From a virus, in the IMG/VR virus record IMGVR_UViG_3300009180_000010, positions 1-36,566 of that record: DNA of 36,566 bases. The stretch is one strand, 5' to 3'. The stretch's first letter is position 1. Each line of letters starts with the position of its first letter. Shown piece by piece: positions 15,218-22,264 of the stretch. The notes under the pieces were generated by a model that had not been told where the DNA came from, ran no database searches, and worked only from the letters and a program-made list of their open reading frames with translations. The translations under genes were made by a program, and so were the position numbers.

Positions 15218-15451
15218 ATGTTGCCAGGGGACATTAAGATTAGGATTGGAAAACTTCACCAAAAGCAACAGAACGTACTTCTCAATCTCGTATGCGGAGC
15301 TGCTTGTTGCGAAACTCCAAACAATACCTTCACGATAACAAACCGCGCCATCAATGAATTCATTGATCGGTGCAGGGATCAAAACCCTGTTTTGACATTA
15401 ACAGGAGGTTTTGAAACAGACATAACAATGGAGGTAATATGGGAAAAATAA
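15218..15451 (+). CDS. Hypothetical 77-aa protein
   Basis: ATG 15218 directly follows AGGTGG. The N-terminal half has three cysteines (LVCGAACCETP), and the C-terminal half is a helix followed by a beta pair (VLTLTGGF). No TM or signal peptide. It overlaps the resolvase-like gene by 13 bases, so the two are probably coupled. No family recognised. Confidence 0.65.
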   Translation: MLPGDIKIRIGKLHQKQQNVLLNLVCGAACCETPNNTFTITNRAINEFIDRCRDQNPVLTLTGGFETDITMEVIWEK

Positions 15452-15882
15452 ACAGTCGGGCAAAGGGTGCAGCAGGCGAGCGTGAGCTTGCCAACTATCT
15501 TCGCGAACAAGGCTGGCAGAAGGCGAGGCGCACACAGCAGTATGCAGGCAATCCAGAAGGTGGATCTGGAGACGTGGTGTGCGAGAACTTCCCATTCCAC
15601 ATTGAGGGCAAGCGATGCCAGGCGCTCAAGCCAGAGGAGTGGATGGAGCAGGCCAAGCGCGACTGTCCTTCTGGCAAAATCCCAGCAGTATTCTTTCGGC
15701 GCAATGGGCGCAAGGAGTGGTTAGTCATACTCACGGCGGATAGCGTGTGCGAATTAGCTAGACAGGTGGCGCCTGCCAATGTCAGTATCGAGTATGTCAA
15801 AAATCAACCCACACATACAACAGTCGCGCAGGGCTATTACGTCCAGCAGTCTGATACACCAACTTTTAACCCCAACATCTGA
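15439..15882 (+). CDS. Holliday junction resolvase-like endonuclease
   Basis: 147 aa, start supported by GGAGGT immediately upstream. The motif order matches archaeal-Hjc-like phage resolvases: RAKGAAGERELANYLRE (E14), GGSGDV (D45), then FHIEGKRC (E56, K58). It would cut branched DNA made during replication and recombination or before packaging. It sits beside SSB and RecB-like exonuclease genes, consistent with a recombination module. The last 30 residues are a disordered Thr/Gln-rich tail. Confidence 0.8.
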   Translation: MGKINSRAKGAAGERELANYLREQGWQKARRTQQYAGNPEGGSGDVVCENFPFHIEGKRCQALKPEEWMEQAKRDCPSGKIPAVFFRRNGRKEWLVILTADSVCELARQVAPANVSIEYVKNQPTHTTVAQGYYVQQSDTPTFNPNI

Positions 15883-15955
15883 ACGATTGTTCAGCGTGCT
15901 TGTACAACTTCAACCCGAAACTAAAACCAAAAACAAAAGAAAGGTACGAAAATAA

Positions 15956-16597
15956 ATGAGCCTAACACTCAGCGAATCGGCAAAAGCAACAGAACGGCAA
16001 CTCCCAGAAGCAGGAACGACGATTGGAGTCTTGGTCCAATTGATTGACATGGGACTCCAAGAAACCAATTGGGACGGCGAGAAGAAGATGTCTCCCAAAG
16101 TGAGACTGACCTTCGAATTGCCCGACCAGGTGATTGAGGGAGAGGTGGTGGAGAATGGCAAGACTACAAAGGTTACCAAGCCTATGATGGTTAGTCTTGA
16201 GTTGACTCGCTCGCTAGGTGAGCGTGCCACACTCCGCAAGCACCTTGAGTCCTGGCGCGGTGCAGCTTTCACATCGAAAGAGCTGGCCTCGTTCAGCCTC
16301 AAGAATCTGCTTGGCAAAGCAGCCCTGCTAACCTTGATGCACAAAACATCGCAGGCAGGCAGGCAGTACTGTGCAATCAATGCGATCAGCAAGTTGCCAA
16401 AAGGCATGACTGCTCCCAAGGAGTCGGTTAATTCGCATGTGTTCTACGAGATTGAGAATGGTCAGAACGAGGTCTTCGCTGCTCTTCCAGAGTGGCTACA
16501 GGACAAGGTTCGCGCCAGCAAGGAATTTGCCAATATGGGCGGATCTCCTACCAAGTCTGGTGACACCGACGGCAACGGCGAAGCAGTACCGTTCTAA
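15956..16597 (+). CDS. Single-stranded DNA-binding protein-like
   Basis: 213 aa. Beta-rich N-terminal domain (TTIGVLVQLIDMGLQET, VRLTFELPDQVIEGEVVENG), a middle with SLKNLLGKAALLTLMHK, then a disordered Gly/Ser/Asp tail ending GNGEAVPF. An acidic tail with a terminal Pro-Phe is the hallmark by which SSB-type proteins recruit partners. It is adjacent to an exonuclease and a resolvase. It probably coats ssDNA during replication and recombination. No strict OB-fold signature can be confirmed by eye. GAAAGG precedes the start. Confidence 0.72.
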   Translation: MSLTLSESAKATERQLPEAGTTIGVLVQLIDMGLQETNWDGEKKMSPKVRLTFELPDQVIEGEVVENGKTTKVTKPMMVSLELTRSLGERATLRKHLESWRGAAFTSKELASFSLKNLLGKAALLTLMHKTSQAGRQYCAINAISKLPKGMTAPKESVNSHVFYEIENGQNEVFAALPEWLQDKVRASKEFANMGGSPTKSGDTDGNGEAVPF

Positions 16598-16602
16598 ATT
16601 GT

Positions 16603-17424
16603 ATGGCACTTACTATCACCAGTAAGGAGCCTTCGACAGCTAGACTTGTTCAAACCGAGTCTAGCGGTCATTGGTACAAAGAAAATGGCGAATCCGCCCA
16701 TACTATTATGGGTAAGAATGGCAATTTTAGGAATACGACTGTTGCCGATGCAAGGAAGATGCTTCTCTACCCTAGCGTCACAAGCATTCTGTCTATTTTG
16801 GATAAACCACAGCTAACGGCATGGAAGATCGAGCAGGCAATCATGGCCTGTCTTACTTTGCCAAAGGAAAAGGATGAAAAACTCGAAGATTACGCAAAGC
16901 GTGTCGTCCGCGATTCCAAAGAATCGACAGGTAAGGCTGCCGAACACGGAACCATCATGCATGAGCAGATGGAGCATGTGTTATTGGGAAGACCTCACTC
17001 GCAGGATGAACCGCTCCAGCCATACATCGCAACATTCAAGAAGTGGGCTGAAGAAAACGTAGAGAAAACCTACTGGTGCGAGAAGGCGCTGGTTGGCGCT
17101 GGGTATGCTGGTCGATGCGATGCGTATGTGAAGCTGAAAGGAATTGGTGACGCGATCATCGATCTGAAGAATCGCAAGGTGAATCCAAAATATTCACCAT
17201 TTTATGAAACCTCGGACTGTCCCCAGCTATGGGCCTACAGAATTGCAAGCGAGAATCCAAAAGCAGCGTGTGTTTCAATCGTGCTGGCGTCGAATGATCC
17301 AACCAAGCTGATGACCAGGGTGTGGGATGAGGATGAATTGTACCAGGCTGGAATAGCGTTTAACGCGCTGTTGCGGGTCTGGGCATGGGTCAAGGGATAT
17401 ACACCTCCAGGGATGAAATTATGA
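16603..17424 (+). CDS. PD-(D/E)XK exonuclease (RecB/Cas4-like)
   Basis: 273 aa, 5 bp after the SSB-like gene. RecB-family motifs in order: G-T-I-M-H-E (H120), YWCEKAL (E160), AGRCDAYV (D173), IIDLKNRK (D187, K189) and the motif III helix QLWAYRI (Q208). These enzymes resect DNA ends for recombination or degrade host DNA. With the SSB-like protein and resolvase it makes a recombination set. No annealase of the Red-beta/RecT type is recognisable nearby. Overlaps the next start by ATGA. Confidence 0.82.
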   Translation: MALTITSKEPSTARLVQTESSGHWYKENGESAHTIMGKNGNFRNTTVADARKMLLYPSVTSILSILDKPQLTAWKIEQAIMACLTLPKEKDEKLEDYAKRVVRDSKESTGKAAEHGTIMHEQMEHVLLGRPHSQDEPLQPYIATFKKWAEENVEKTYWCEKALVGAGYAGRCDAYVKLKGIGDAIIDLKNRKVNPKYSPFYETSDCPQLWAYRIASENPKAACVSIVLASNDPTKLMTRVWDEDELYQAGIAFNALLRVWAWVKGYTPPGMKL

Positions 17425-17717
17425 CAGCACCAACGATCCAAGAGATGGGCAACGCTGCACAGGAGATAGTCTGGCGCGTGATGGGTAAAGGATCAGATAA
17501 GTCTGGATATGGAGATTGGCTGGAGAAGGACCGACCCACCCACGATTACCATATTGCTCGCGCAATACGTCACCTTGCCACAGCGCAAATGCAGCTTCAC
17601 AAATCCACGCCTTGTCCAGATAATAATGGTGAAACAGGTGTTGACCACCTTGAGCGCGCGCTGGTAAGATCCTTATTCGTATTGGCGCAAATCAAAAAGG
17701 AGATACCAAGACTATGA
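17421..17717 (+). CDS. Hypothetical 98-aa phage protein
   Basis: Start set by the ATGA overlap with the exonuclease gene. The helical segments HDYHIARAIRHLATAQMQL and VDHLERALVRSLFVLAQIKK look like a small four-helix protein with paired His residues. The DNNGETGVDHLERAL portion recalls a recurring phage family often found near nucleotide-metabolism genes, but I cannot name it with confidence. The end overlaps the next gene by ATGA. Confidence 0.65.
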   Translation: MTAPTIQEMGNAAQEIVWRVMGKGSDKSGYGDWLEKDRPTHDYHIARAIRHLATAQMQLHKSTPCPDNNGETGVDHLERALVRSLFVLAQIKKEIPRL

Positions 17718-17905
17718 ATAAAACACAGGAAGAAATCGACAAGGAATGGGATGAGTTTTTCAGTAAACCTCGTCCGTGGCTATATTCTAATTACGGAGAC
17801 AAACCAATAGATGGTGAAGAGGAAGGCGAGGATGGAGGCAATTCAGAAAGCTTCCAAAAGTTCTGCGATCACAGCGGAAACAACAGCTATCCCAAATCGT
17901 GCTGA
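17714..17905 (+). CDS. Hypothetical acidic 63-aa protein
   Basis: Coupled at both ends: ATGA with the previous gene, and the next gene starts at GTG 17899 inside it. The protein has an acidic helix (NKTQEEIDKEWDEFF), a Trp/Tyr patch, then an acidic Gly-rich linker and a Cys/His-containing tail (FCDHSGNNSYPKSC). No family recognised. Likely disordered in large part. Confidence 0.6.
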   Translation: MNKTQEEIDKEWDEFFSKPRPWLYSNYGDKPIDGEEEGEDGGNSESFQKFCDHSGNNSYPKSC

Positions 17906-18303
17906 AAACAGCTCTTGCGGTTCTTTTAATAACAACATCTACGGTTATGACTGCAAATGTCATAATCGAGATGGAGCAACCAAAGAAGAAGATAAAGGTT
18001 CGCGTGACTGGCTACTGGCCAGGAGAGGACCACTACACCAGCAAACTCCAAAGCAGCGAAGGAGTGCGCTTGAGACCTGGACGGCATTGCGCTACGGATC
18101 ACAAGGTCATCCCAGCGTGGAGCAAGGTCAAGATTGTTGGGTACTCGCAGGAATGGCTCGTGGTGGATACTGGCACAGCGGTCATTCAGAGAAAGGCCAG
18201 CGGGTCAACCAGATTGCCTGTATTAGATTTGTTTTTTAAATCTGAAAAAGATTACGAAAAGGCTCGACTACCAAAATACGCGACGGTAGAGATCTCGAAA
18301 TGA
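17899..18303 (+). CDS. Exported 3D-domain (double-psi beta-barrel) cell-wall protein
   Basis: 134 aa from GTG 17899. Residues 1-20 (MLKTALAVLLITTSTVMTAN) form a signal peptide or membrane anchor. Residues about 34-134 are a 3D domain: VRVTGYW, then CATDHKVIP, LVVDTGTAV and LPVLDLFF contain the three signature aspartates D67, D90 and D110. This fold is the catalytic core of MltA-type lytic transglycosylases and related wall enzymes. The protein could remodel peptidoglycan in the periplasm, for lysis or for blocking later infections. It is followed by a TM microprotein and a GT8-like gene in tight overlap. Confidence 0.82.
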   Translation: MLKTALAVLLITTSTVMTANVIIEMEQPKKKIKVRVTGYWPGEDHYTSKLQSSEGVRLRPGRHCATDHKVIPAWSKVKIVGYSQEWLVVDTGTAVIQRKASGSTRLPVLDLFFKSEKDYEKARLPKYATVEISK

Positions 18304-18479
18304 CAATCTTATCGAAAATATTCTATCACCTGGGAAACATCGTAAGCGTAACTATACTTCCACTTGGAGTTGGCTGGAAGCTATATCAAAAGTTAATGCT
18401 TATATCGGTAGACCTAGACACCAACTTTGATGTATGGAAAGAAGTAAAACAACGTAAAACAAGGAGAAAAAAGAAATGA
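18300..18479 (+). CDS. Small membrane protein, 59 aa
   Basis: ATG 18300 overlaps the 3D-domain stop (ATGA) and TGA 18477-18479 overlaps the GT8-like start (ATGA), which strongly supports a real gene. Residues about 8-28 are hydrophobic (FYHLGNIVSVTILPLGVGW), giving one membrane segment, followed by a soluble stretch and a very basic tail (KQRKTRRKKK). Possibly an inner-membrane partner for the neighbouring exported or glycosyltransferase protein. No family recognised. Confidence 0.65.
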   Translation: MTILSKIFYHLGNIVSVTILPLGVGWKLYQKLMLISVDLDTNFDVWKEVKQRKTRRKKK

Positions 18480-19156
18480 AGCGCGCTGTTGTAACGCAGG
18501 CATTCGGTGACAAATGGCATGAACTGCTAAAGATCACGCAGCCAAGGATGGAAGCGTACGCGAAGCGGTACGCGGTTGATTTTATGGCAATCACAAAACC
18601 AGTCACCGATCCAGTCCAGTACTCCAAGCTGGCAATCGGAAACATCATGCTGGCGCGCGGATACGAGCAGGTGACGTTCTTTGATGCAGACGTGCTGGTG
18701 ACGGAAGACTGCGAGGATATTGGCGGACCAGACATGGATGGCAGTCAGCATTTCTTCTGCGCCCTGGATGAAGGCGAGTTCTTAGACAGGAAGAAAGGTA
18801 TGGTCGATCTGGCCAATGGATTTGGCGGGAAGATCACGCCAAGGTTCTACGTCAATACAGGCGTGTTCGTCGTGAGCAATAAGTTCCTTGGACTATTCTC
18901 ATGCCCTCCGTTTGGTTGTTATCCAAACCACTTTGGCGAGCAGACATGGATGAACATCCAGGCGCATTTATGGAATATGGAGCTGACTCCGCTCGACCCA
19001 GCCTACAATTGTATGACCAGCGTCGAATCGCACTTTGGCCTGGATAAGTACAAAGATGCATTCTGCCTACACTATGCTGGCCAATCATTTGACATGGACA
19101 AGATGATTGAACTTGTTAAGGCCGACGATGCGAAGCTAAAGGAGCTTGGACGATGA
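18476..19156 (+). CDS. Glycosyltransferase, GT8-like (GT-A fold)
   Basis: 226 aa with AAGGAG ahead of the start. The N-terminus KRAVVTQAFGDKW is the nucleotide-sugar-binding strand. FFDADVLV carries the metal-binding DxD (D70-A-D72), RFYVNTGVFVVS is the acceptor-side motif, FGEQTWMN supplies acidic residues, and LHYAGQ holds the late His (H199). This matches glycogenin/galactosyltransferase-type GT8 enzymes. The acceptor is unknown: host surface glycan, a virion protein or modified DNA. Overlaps its neighbours by ATGA on both sides. Confidence 0.8.
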   Translation: MKRAVVTQAFGDKWHELLKITQPRMEAYAKRYAVDFMAITKPVTDPVQYSKLAIGNIMLARGYEQVTFFDADVLVTEDCEDIGGPDMDGSQHFFCALDEGEFLDRKKGMVDLANGFGGKITPRFYVNTGVFVVSNKFLGLFSCPPFGCYPNHFGEQTWMNIQAHLWNMELTPLDPAYNCMTSVESHFGLDKYKDAFCLHYAGQSFDMDKMIELVKADDAKLKELGR

Positions 19157-19374
19157 CTACTGTCAAGGTTGTCAAGGAAGCTGGCAAGTGGCGCATCCAC
19201 ACGATGGCAGGAAACGTGATTGGACCTCGCCTATGGGGGGCTGTGCCAGCGAATGGACTGCCTCCACTTACCGACATATTTGAAACGAAGGAGGAAGCGC
19301 AGGATGCAGCATTCCTTTGGAACGAGTACGCCAAATGGTGCGAGATGAATCGCAGCAAGAGAAAGAGACGATGA
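19153..19374 (+). CDS. Hypothetical basic 73-aa protein
   Basis: ATGA overlap with the GT8-like gene and ATGA with the next. Beta strands (VKVVKEAGKWRIHTMAGNVI) are followed by a helix starting ETKEEAQDAAFLWNEYAKW and a basic tail (RSKRKRR). The fold resembles small DUF-type nucleic-acid-associated phage proteins, but no family can be named. Confidence 0.65.
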   Translation: MTTVKVVKEAGKWRIHTMAGNVIGPRLWGAVPANGLPPLTDIFETKEEAQDAAFLWNEYAKWCEMNRSKRKRR

Positions 19375-19688
19375 GGACCAGTCATTTTGTAAAAGGCGAT
19401 TACGATGACAGGTTGTGCCAGCTCGCTGGTGAGGTGGCCAAGCAGGCGATTGACGACGTTCGAATGCTCCAGCGCCGTGGCGTTCTGGATGGTCTTACGA
19501 TCAAGGAGGACTTCTACAAGGACGACATAAGCCTAAACGACTGCCAGGAGTATAGGAACATCCAGCAGGTCAGAAAGCTTGTGAAGGACTTTAAGAACGG
19601 AGTCGTTTGGTTCTGGTGCAGGGCTGCTGGTGTTCACATCGACAATAGGAGCCTACTGCGAAGGATGAGAGAGATGGCAAATGCTTAA
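19371..19688 (+). CDS. Hypothetical 105-aa helical protein
   Basis: Start at the ATGA overlap. Mostly helical and charged, with two Cys and a Trp-rich strand (VVWFWCRAAGVHI) near residue 80. Its end contains the start of a TM microprotein (8-base overlap). No catalytic motif or membrane segment. Function unknown. Confidence 0.65.
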   Translation: MRTSHFVKGDYDDRLCQLAGEVAKQAIDDVRMLQRRGVLDGLTIKEDFYKDDISLNDCQEYRNIQQVRKLVKDFKNGVVWFWCRAAGVHIDNRSLLRRMREMANA

Positions 19689-19821
19689 CGATATCATGGG
19701 AATCATATTTGCGATTTGCTGTATAGGTGTTTGCATATCCATCATTGTAATGATCGCGTTGGTTGGATTGTATATGGCATACAGAATGTTTAACATAATA
19801 AAGGACGAGATAATCAAATGA
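19681..19821 (+). CDS. TM microprotein, 46 aa
   Basis: ATG 19681 lies inside the end of the preceding gene, and TGA 19819-19821 overlaps the oxygenase start (ATGA). Almost the whole peptide is hydrophobic (IMGIIFAICCIGVCISIIVM, then IALVGLYMAY), making one or two membrane passes, with a short charged tail (IIKDEIIK). The coupling on both sides argues for a real gene. Role unknown. Confidence 0.62.
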   Translation: MLNDIMGIIFAICCIGVCISIIVMIALVGLYMAYRMFNIIKDEIIK

Positions 19822-20387
19822 GCGAAAAGAAATATTCCCAGAAGGTTTTGACTGCTGCTGTTGAGCGGTATGTGCTGACGCCAACGCAATGCGCCATGAT
19901 CCGCCAGGATGCAGAGGTCATTGGCATGAAACGCGCGACCGTTATGAAGAGGGGTGGCGGACACAGCATATCGCTTGCCAGGACATGCTCGTCGTGCTGG
20001 ATACCTTTCTCGCCTCATTACAAGTGGCTTTATTCGATCATGCTTGAGCTGACAAAGGCGATCAATGAGGAGAATTGGAACTTCGACGTTCCTGGTGTCC
20101 AGCAGTTGCAGATCCTTAAGTACTCTCCGCTCCAGCAGTTCTGGTGGCACTTCGACACGTTTACTGGAAGCGACCGCAAACTTACTGCGGTTGTCAATCT
20201 GTCCGATCCTAGCGAGTACCTTGGCGGAGGATTGCAGGTTAAGGCGGATATCGATAACGGGCAGTTTATGCTAGAGCAGGGAGCTGGGTGCTGGTTCCCA
20301 TCTTATATCGAACATCGCGCCAGGGCGCCTATATGGGGAACGCGATGGGTGCTTGTAGCTTGGTTGACTGGACCAGCATGGCGATGA
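19818..20387 (+). CDS. 2-oxoglutarate/Fe(II) dioxygenase (prolyl 4-hydroxylase-like)
   Basis: 189 aa. The metal triad is visible: FWWHFDTF gives H111-x-D113, YIEHRAR gives H166, and the 2OG-binding Arg is R176 in GTRWVLVAWL. YLGGGLQVK and WFPSYIEHRA match the P4H/PKHD core. These enzymes hydroxylate proteins, small molecules or nucleobases. It sits between two glycosyltransferase genes and two TM microproteins, so a hydroxylate-then-glycosylate pathway is conceivable but unproven. Start by ATGA overlap. Confidence 0.85.
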   Translation: MSEKKYSQKVLTAAVERYVLTPTQCAMIRQDAEVIGMKRATVMKRGGGHSISLARTCSSCWIPFSPHYKWLYSIMLELTKAINEENWNFDVPGVQQLQILKYSPLQQFWWHFDTFTGSDRKLTAVVNLSDPSEYLGGGLQVKADIDNGQFMLEQGAGCWFPSYIEHRARAPIWGTRWVLVAWLTGPAWR

Positions 20388-20467
20388 CAGCCGACACGGC
20401 ATTCGCGGTTATTGGTGTGATATCAATCTGTCTTGGATTGCTCACATTGTTATGGGGTAAGGACTGA
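20384..20467 (+). CDS. TM microprotein, 27 aa
   Basis: ATG 20384 overlaps the oxygenase stop (ATGA) and TGA 20465-20467 overlaps the next start (TGATG). The peptide is a single membrane helix, TAFAVIGVISICLGLLTLLW, with a Lys-Asp end. An ATG at 20378 would add two residues. Very short, so only the double coupling and the membrane character support it. Confidence 0.5.
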   Translation: MTADTAFAVIGVISICLGLLTLLWGKD

Positions 20468-20895
20468 TGCTTACTCCGAACAGAAAGCCAGTCGGGTTCC
20501 ACGAAAGCGAACAGGATATTGAGAACGAGAAGCGAATTGTGGAAGCATTCGCCAAGCATTGCGGTGGTGAGCCAAGGTTCATGCCAAAGGCCTACACGTT
20601 CGACGCGATGATTGTGCGGGGTGAGAAATGCGCGCTGGTAGATGCCAGGAAGCGAAGCAATGAGATTAACAAGTATTCGACGCTGTGCCTGTCACTCCAG
20701 AAGTATATATCCCTAAAGGCATACGCTGCTTTCGCTCCTACGTTCTACGTTGTCGAGTGGGCCGATGCTATGGGGTTTTATGAGATAAAGGAGGACAGCA
20801 AGCTTCCGATATCCTACATGTCGCGCAACTCTGGCAATCCCAGAGATAACGAGCCTGTGGTGCAGATTCCGATTGCAGACTTTAAAAGGTTTTAA
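20467..20895 (+). CDS. PD-(D/E)XK-like protein, 142 aa
   Basis: Begins in a TGATG overlap. The core reads AYTFDAMIVRGEKCALVDARKR: an Asp (D46) followed by a hydrophobic strand ending D-x-R/K, then a helix (YSTLCLSLQKYISLKAYAAF) and strand TFYVVEWAD. This is the layout of restriction-endonuclease-fold proteins that often accompany phage replication, although the usual Lys is part of an Arg-Lys-Arg cluster. It could be a nuclease or a degenerate relative. Adjacent genes give no firm role. Confidence 0.5.
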   Translation: MLTPNRKPVGFHESEQDIENEKRIVEAFAKHCGGEPRFMPKAYTFDAMIVRGEKCALVDARKRSNEINKYSTLCLSLQKYISLKAYAAFAPTFYVVEWADAMGFYEIKEDSKLPISYMSRNSGNPRDNEPVVQIPIADFKRF

Positions 20896-20896
20896 G

Positions 20897-21115
20897 ATGC
20901 TCCAATTAAATCCAGAGATGTGGGTGATGACGCCCAAGGGTGAGGGATTGGCATTCCTTGTCACAGATTATGGGATGGACCACAACAAGATTTTTACCGT
21001 GATGCTGAATTGTGGTGACATTCTCGATTTTGACATTAAGGATTGCAGGCGATGCGAGAATCCGTCATTCTGTATTAAGGCAAATAAACCGCCTATTCCA
21101 CATTATGGAAATTAA
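20897..21115 (+). CDS. Hypothetical 72-aa protein with Cys residues
   Basis: Starts 1 base after the previous stop. Beta-rich (MWVMTPKGEGLAFLVTDYGM) like a small SH3-type barrel, then four Cys around DCRRCENPSFCIK that might bind metal. It overlaps the next gene by 11 bases. No family recognised. Confidence 0.62.
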   Translation: MLQLNPEMWVMTPKGEGLAFLVTDYGMDHNKIFTVMLNCGDILDFDIKDCRRCENPSFCIKANKPPIPHYGN

Positions 21116-21287
21116 CGAAAATCAATACATTCAAGTTGACGGATGCATTGTCGCTCCTGGTGACTGGTTCGCTTGTATTGATGACTCTCCAGAGACAAGC
21201 GCGATTTATTATGTCGGCCAAGATGGTCGCCAGTATGCGTCGTATTTGTCGGAAACATTCCCAAACATCTTCGTCAGTAAACCATAA
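21105..21287 (+). CDS. Hypothetical 60-aa protein
   Basis: ATG 21105 lies inside the previous gene. A small beta-rich protein with IQVDGCIVAPGDWFACIDD and a GQDGR turn. No TM segment. Function unknown. Confidence 0.58.
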   Translation: MEINENQYIQVDGCIVAPGDWFACIDDSPETSAIYYVGQDGRQYASYLSETFPNIFVSKP

Positions 21288-21306
21288 ACAGAAAGGAAAC
21301 TAAACA

Positions 21307-21492
21307 ATGCCACTAGGAAGTAACGTATCAAAAAACATGCATGAACTTGCCATGGACAACAAGAAGAAGGGCAAGGCTCGCGGTGCTGGCGGTGTTCCTC
21401 GCTCGCAGAAGCAGATGATTGCGATCGCGCTGTCTGCTGCTGGGAAGAGCAACAAGTCGCCTCGTAAGTTTAAAGCCAAGTCTGGAATGTGA
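21307..21492 (+). CDS. Small basic phage protein, KKKGKARGAGG type
   Basis: 61 aa with AGAAAGGAAA upstream of the start. The sequence MPLGSNVSKNMHELAMDNKK, then a Gly/Arg/Lys patch and QKQMIAIALSAAGKS, matches a short basic family that recurs in many environmental phages, often seen near structural or early genes. High positive charge suggests nucleic-acid contact. No defined function. Overlaps the next start as TGATG. Confidence 0.72.
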   Translation: MPLGSNVSKNMHELAMDNKKKGKARGAGGVPRSQKQMIAIALSAAGKSNKSPRKFKAKSGM

Positions 21493-21704
21493 TGGAAGTT
21501 GAGGCCAAGAACCGCCTCAGATGGGCGCGCGACATCCTTCTCTCTGCTCGCGAAAAGCTGGCAGTAGAGAGGGATCGCGCGAACCATGGACACGCGATTG
21601 ACATTATTCAGATCATTGCGCTGGTCGATGCAGCAGCTTTGGTCTGCAAGGAAATAACAGGAGAAAATAATGAAAACACACAACGAGATAGCAATGCAGG
21701 TTAA
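21492..21704 (+). CDS. Hypothetical 70-aa helical protein
   Basis: ATG 21492 overlaps the upstream stop (TGATG); a GTG one codon earlier is possible. Two helices: WARDILLSAREKLAVERDR and IIQIIALVDAAALVCKEI. No motif. It overlaps the next gene by 35 bases. Confidence 0.6.
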   Translation: MEVEAKNRLRWARDILLSAREKLAVERDRANHGHAIDIIQIIALVDAAALVCKEITGENNENTQRDSNAG

Positions 21705-21861
21705 GAAGTACTGGGACAACGATGGTTCTAGGTGGAAGCTGTGGGTCGAGGCTGGCGGATTCCGCACAGAGATTTTCTGTTATGACACGACGGATGCCAA
21801 TGCCTATGCCAAGTGCATTCGGGAGCTGGTAAGCCATGCCTACCAGTTGCAAAGCGTATGA
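21670..21861 (+). CDS. Hypothetical 63-aa protein
   Basis: Good ribosome site (AGGAG, 8 nt before ATG). A short alpha/beta protein with WKLWVEAGGFRTEIFCYD, then a helix (ANAYAKCIRELVSHAYQL). No family recognised. Ends in an ATGA overlap with the next gene. Confidence 0.62.
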   Translation: MKTHNEIAMQVKKYWDNDGSRWKLWVEAGGFRTEIFCYDTTDANAYAKCIRELVSHAYQLQSV

Positions 21862-22133
21862 GCATACGAGAAGAGATTGTCGATCACTTTGGCGAACCTG
21901 CTGAAACAATGCTGTTCGCAGATGGATTCGATGACGCAATCATCGGAGTGGGAAGCACGTTCGGCGGGAGTCTGTGCGCTGTTTACGATACCGACGAGAT
22001 CATTGAGATCCTTATGAAGCAAGGCATGGATTACGCAGAGGCGCTGGAACACTTCGATTATAATATTGCAGGATCGTATGTGGGGGAGCAGACTCCGATC
22101 TTCATGCATAAAATAGAAAGTGAAACCAAGTGA
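21858..22133 (+). CDS. Conserved phage protein of unknown function, 91 aa
   Basis: ATGA start. The features MLFADGFDDAIIGVG, LCAVYDTDEIIEILMKQGM and FDYNIAGSYVGEQTPIF occur as a compact family seen across many unrelated phages, usually in early regions. No catalytic motif is apparent; acidic residues cluster in the DGFDDA loop. A regulatory or host-binding role is possible. The end overlaps a GTG-start TM gene (GTGA). Confidence 0.7.
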   Translation: MSIREEIVDHFGEPAETMLFADGFDDAIIGVGSTFGGSLCAVYDTDEIIEILMKQGMDYAEALEHFDYNIAGSYVGEQTPIFMHKIESETK

Positions 22134-22264
22134 GCGCTCTCTTGGATTGGATCATCGTTGGAGCAGGATTGGCCATAGGTAGACTTCTTGTGGCGATTGC
22201 TGTTATTACGATAGGCATCGCAATTCTGGCAGCGTTCTTTATTTACGAGGAGAAAACAAAATGA
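22130..22264 (+). CDS. TM microprotein, 44 aa
   Basis: GTG 22130 overlaps the upstream stop (GTGA), and TGA 22262-22264 overlaps the GT9-like start (ATGA). The first 37 residues are hydrophobic with one central Arg (DWIIVGAGLAIGR, then LLVAIAVITIGIAILAAFFI), so a long or double membrane pass. Ends in EEKTK. Position just before a glycosyltransferase suggests a membrane partner, as for the 59-aa protein before the GT8-like gene. Confidence 0.6.
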   Translation: MSALLDWIIVGAGLAIGRLLVAIAVITIGIAILAAFFIYEEKTK

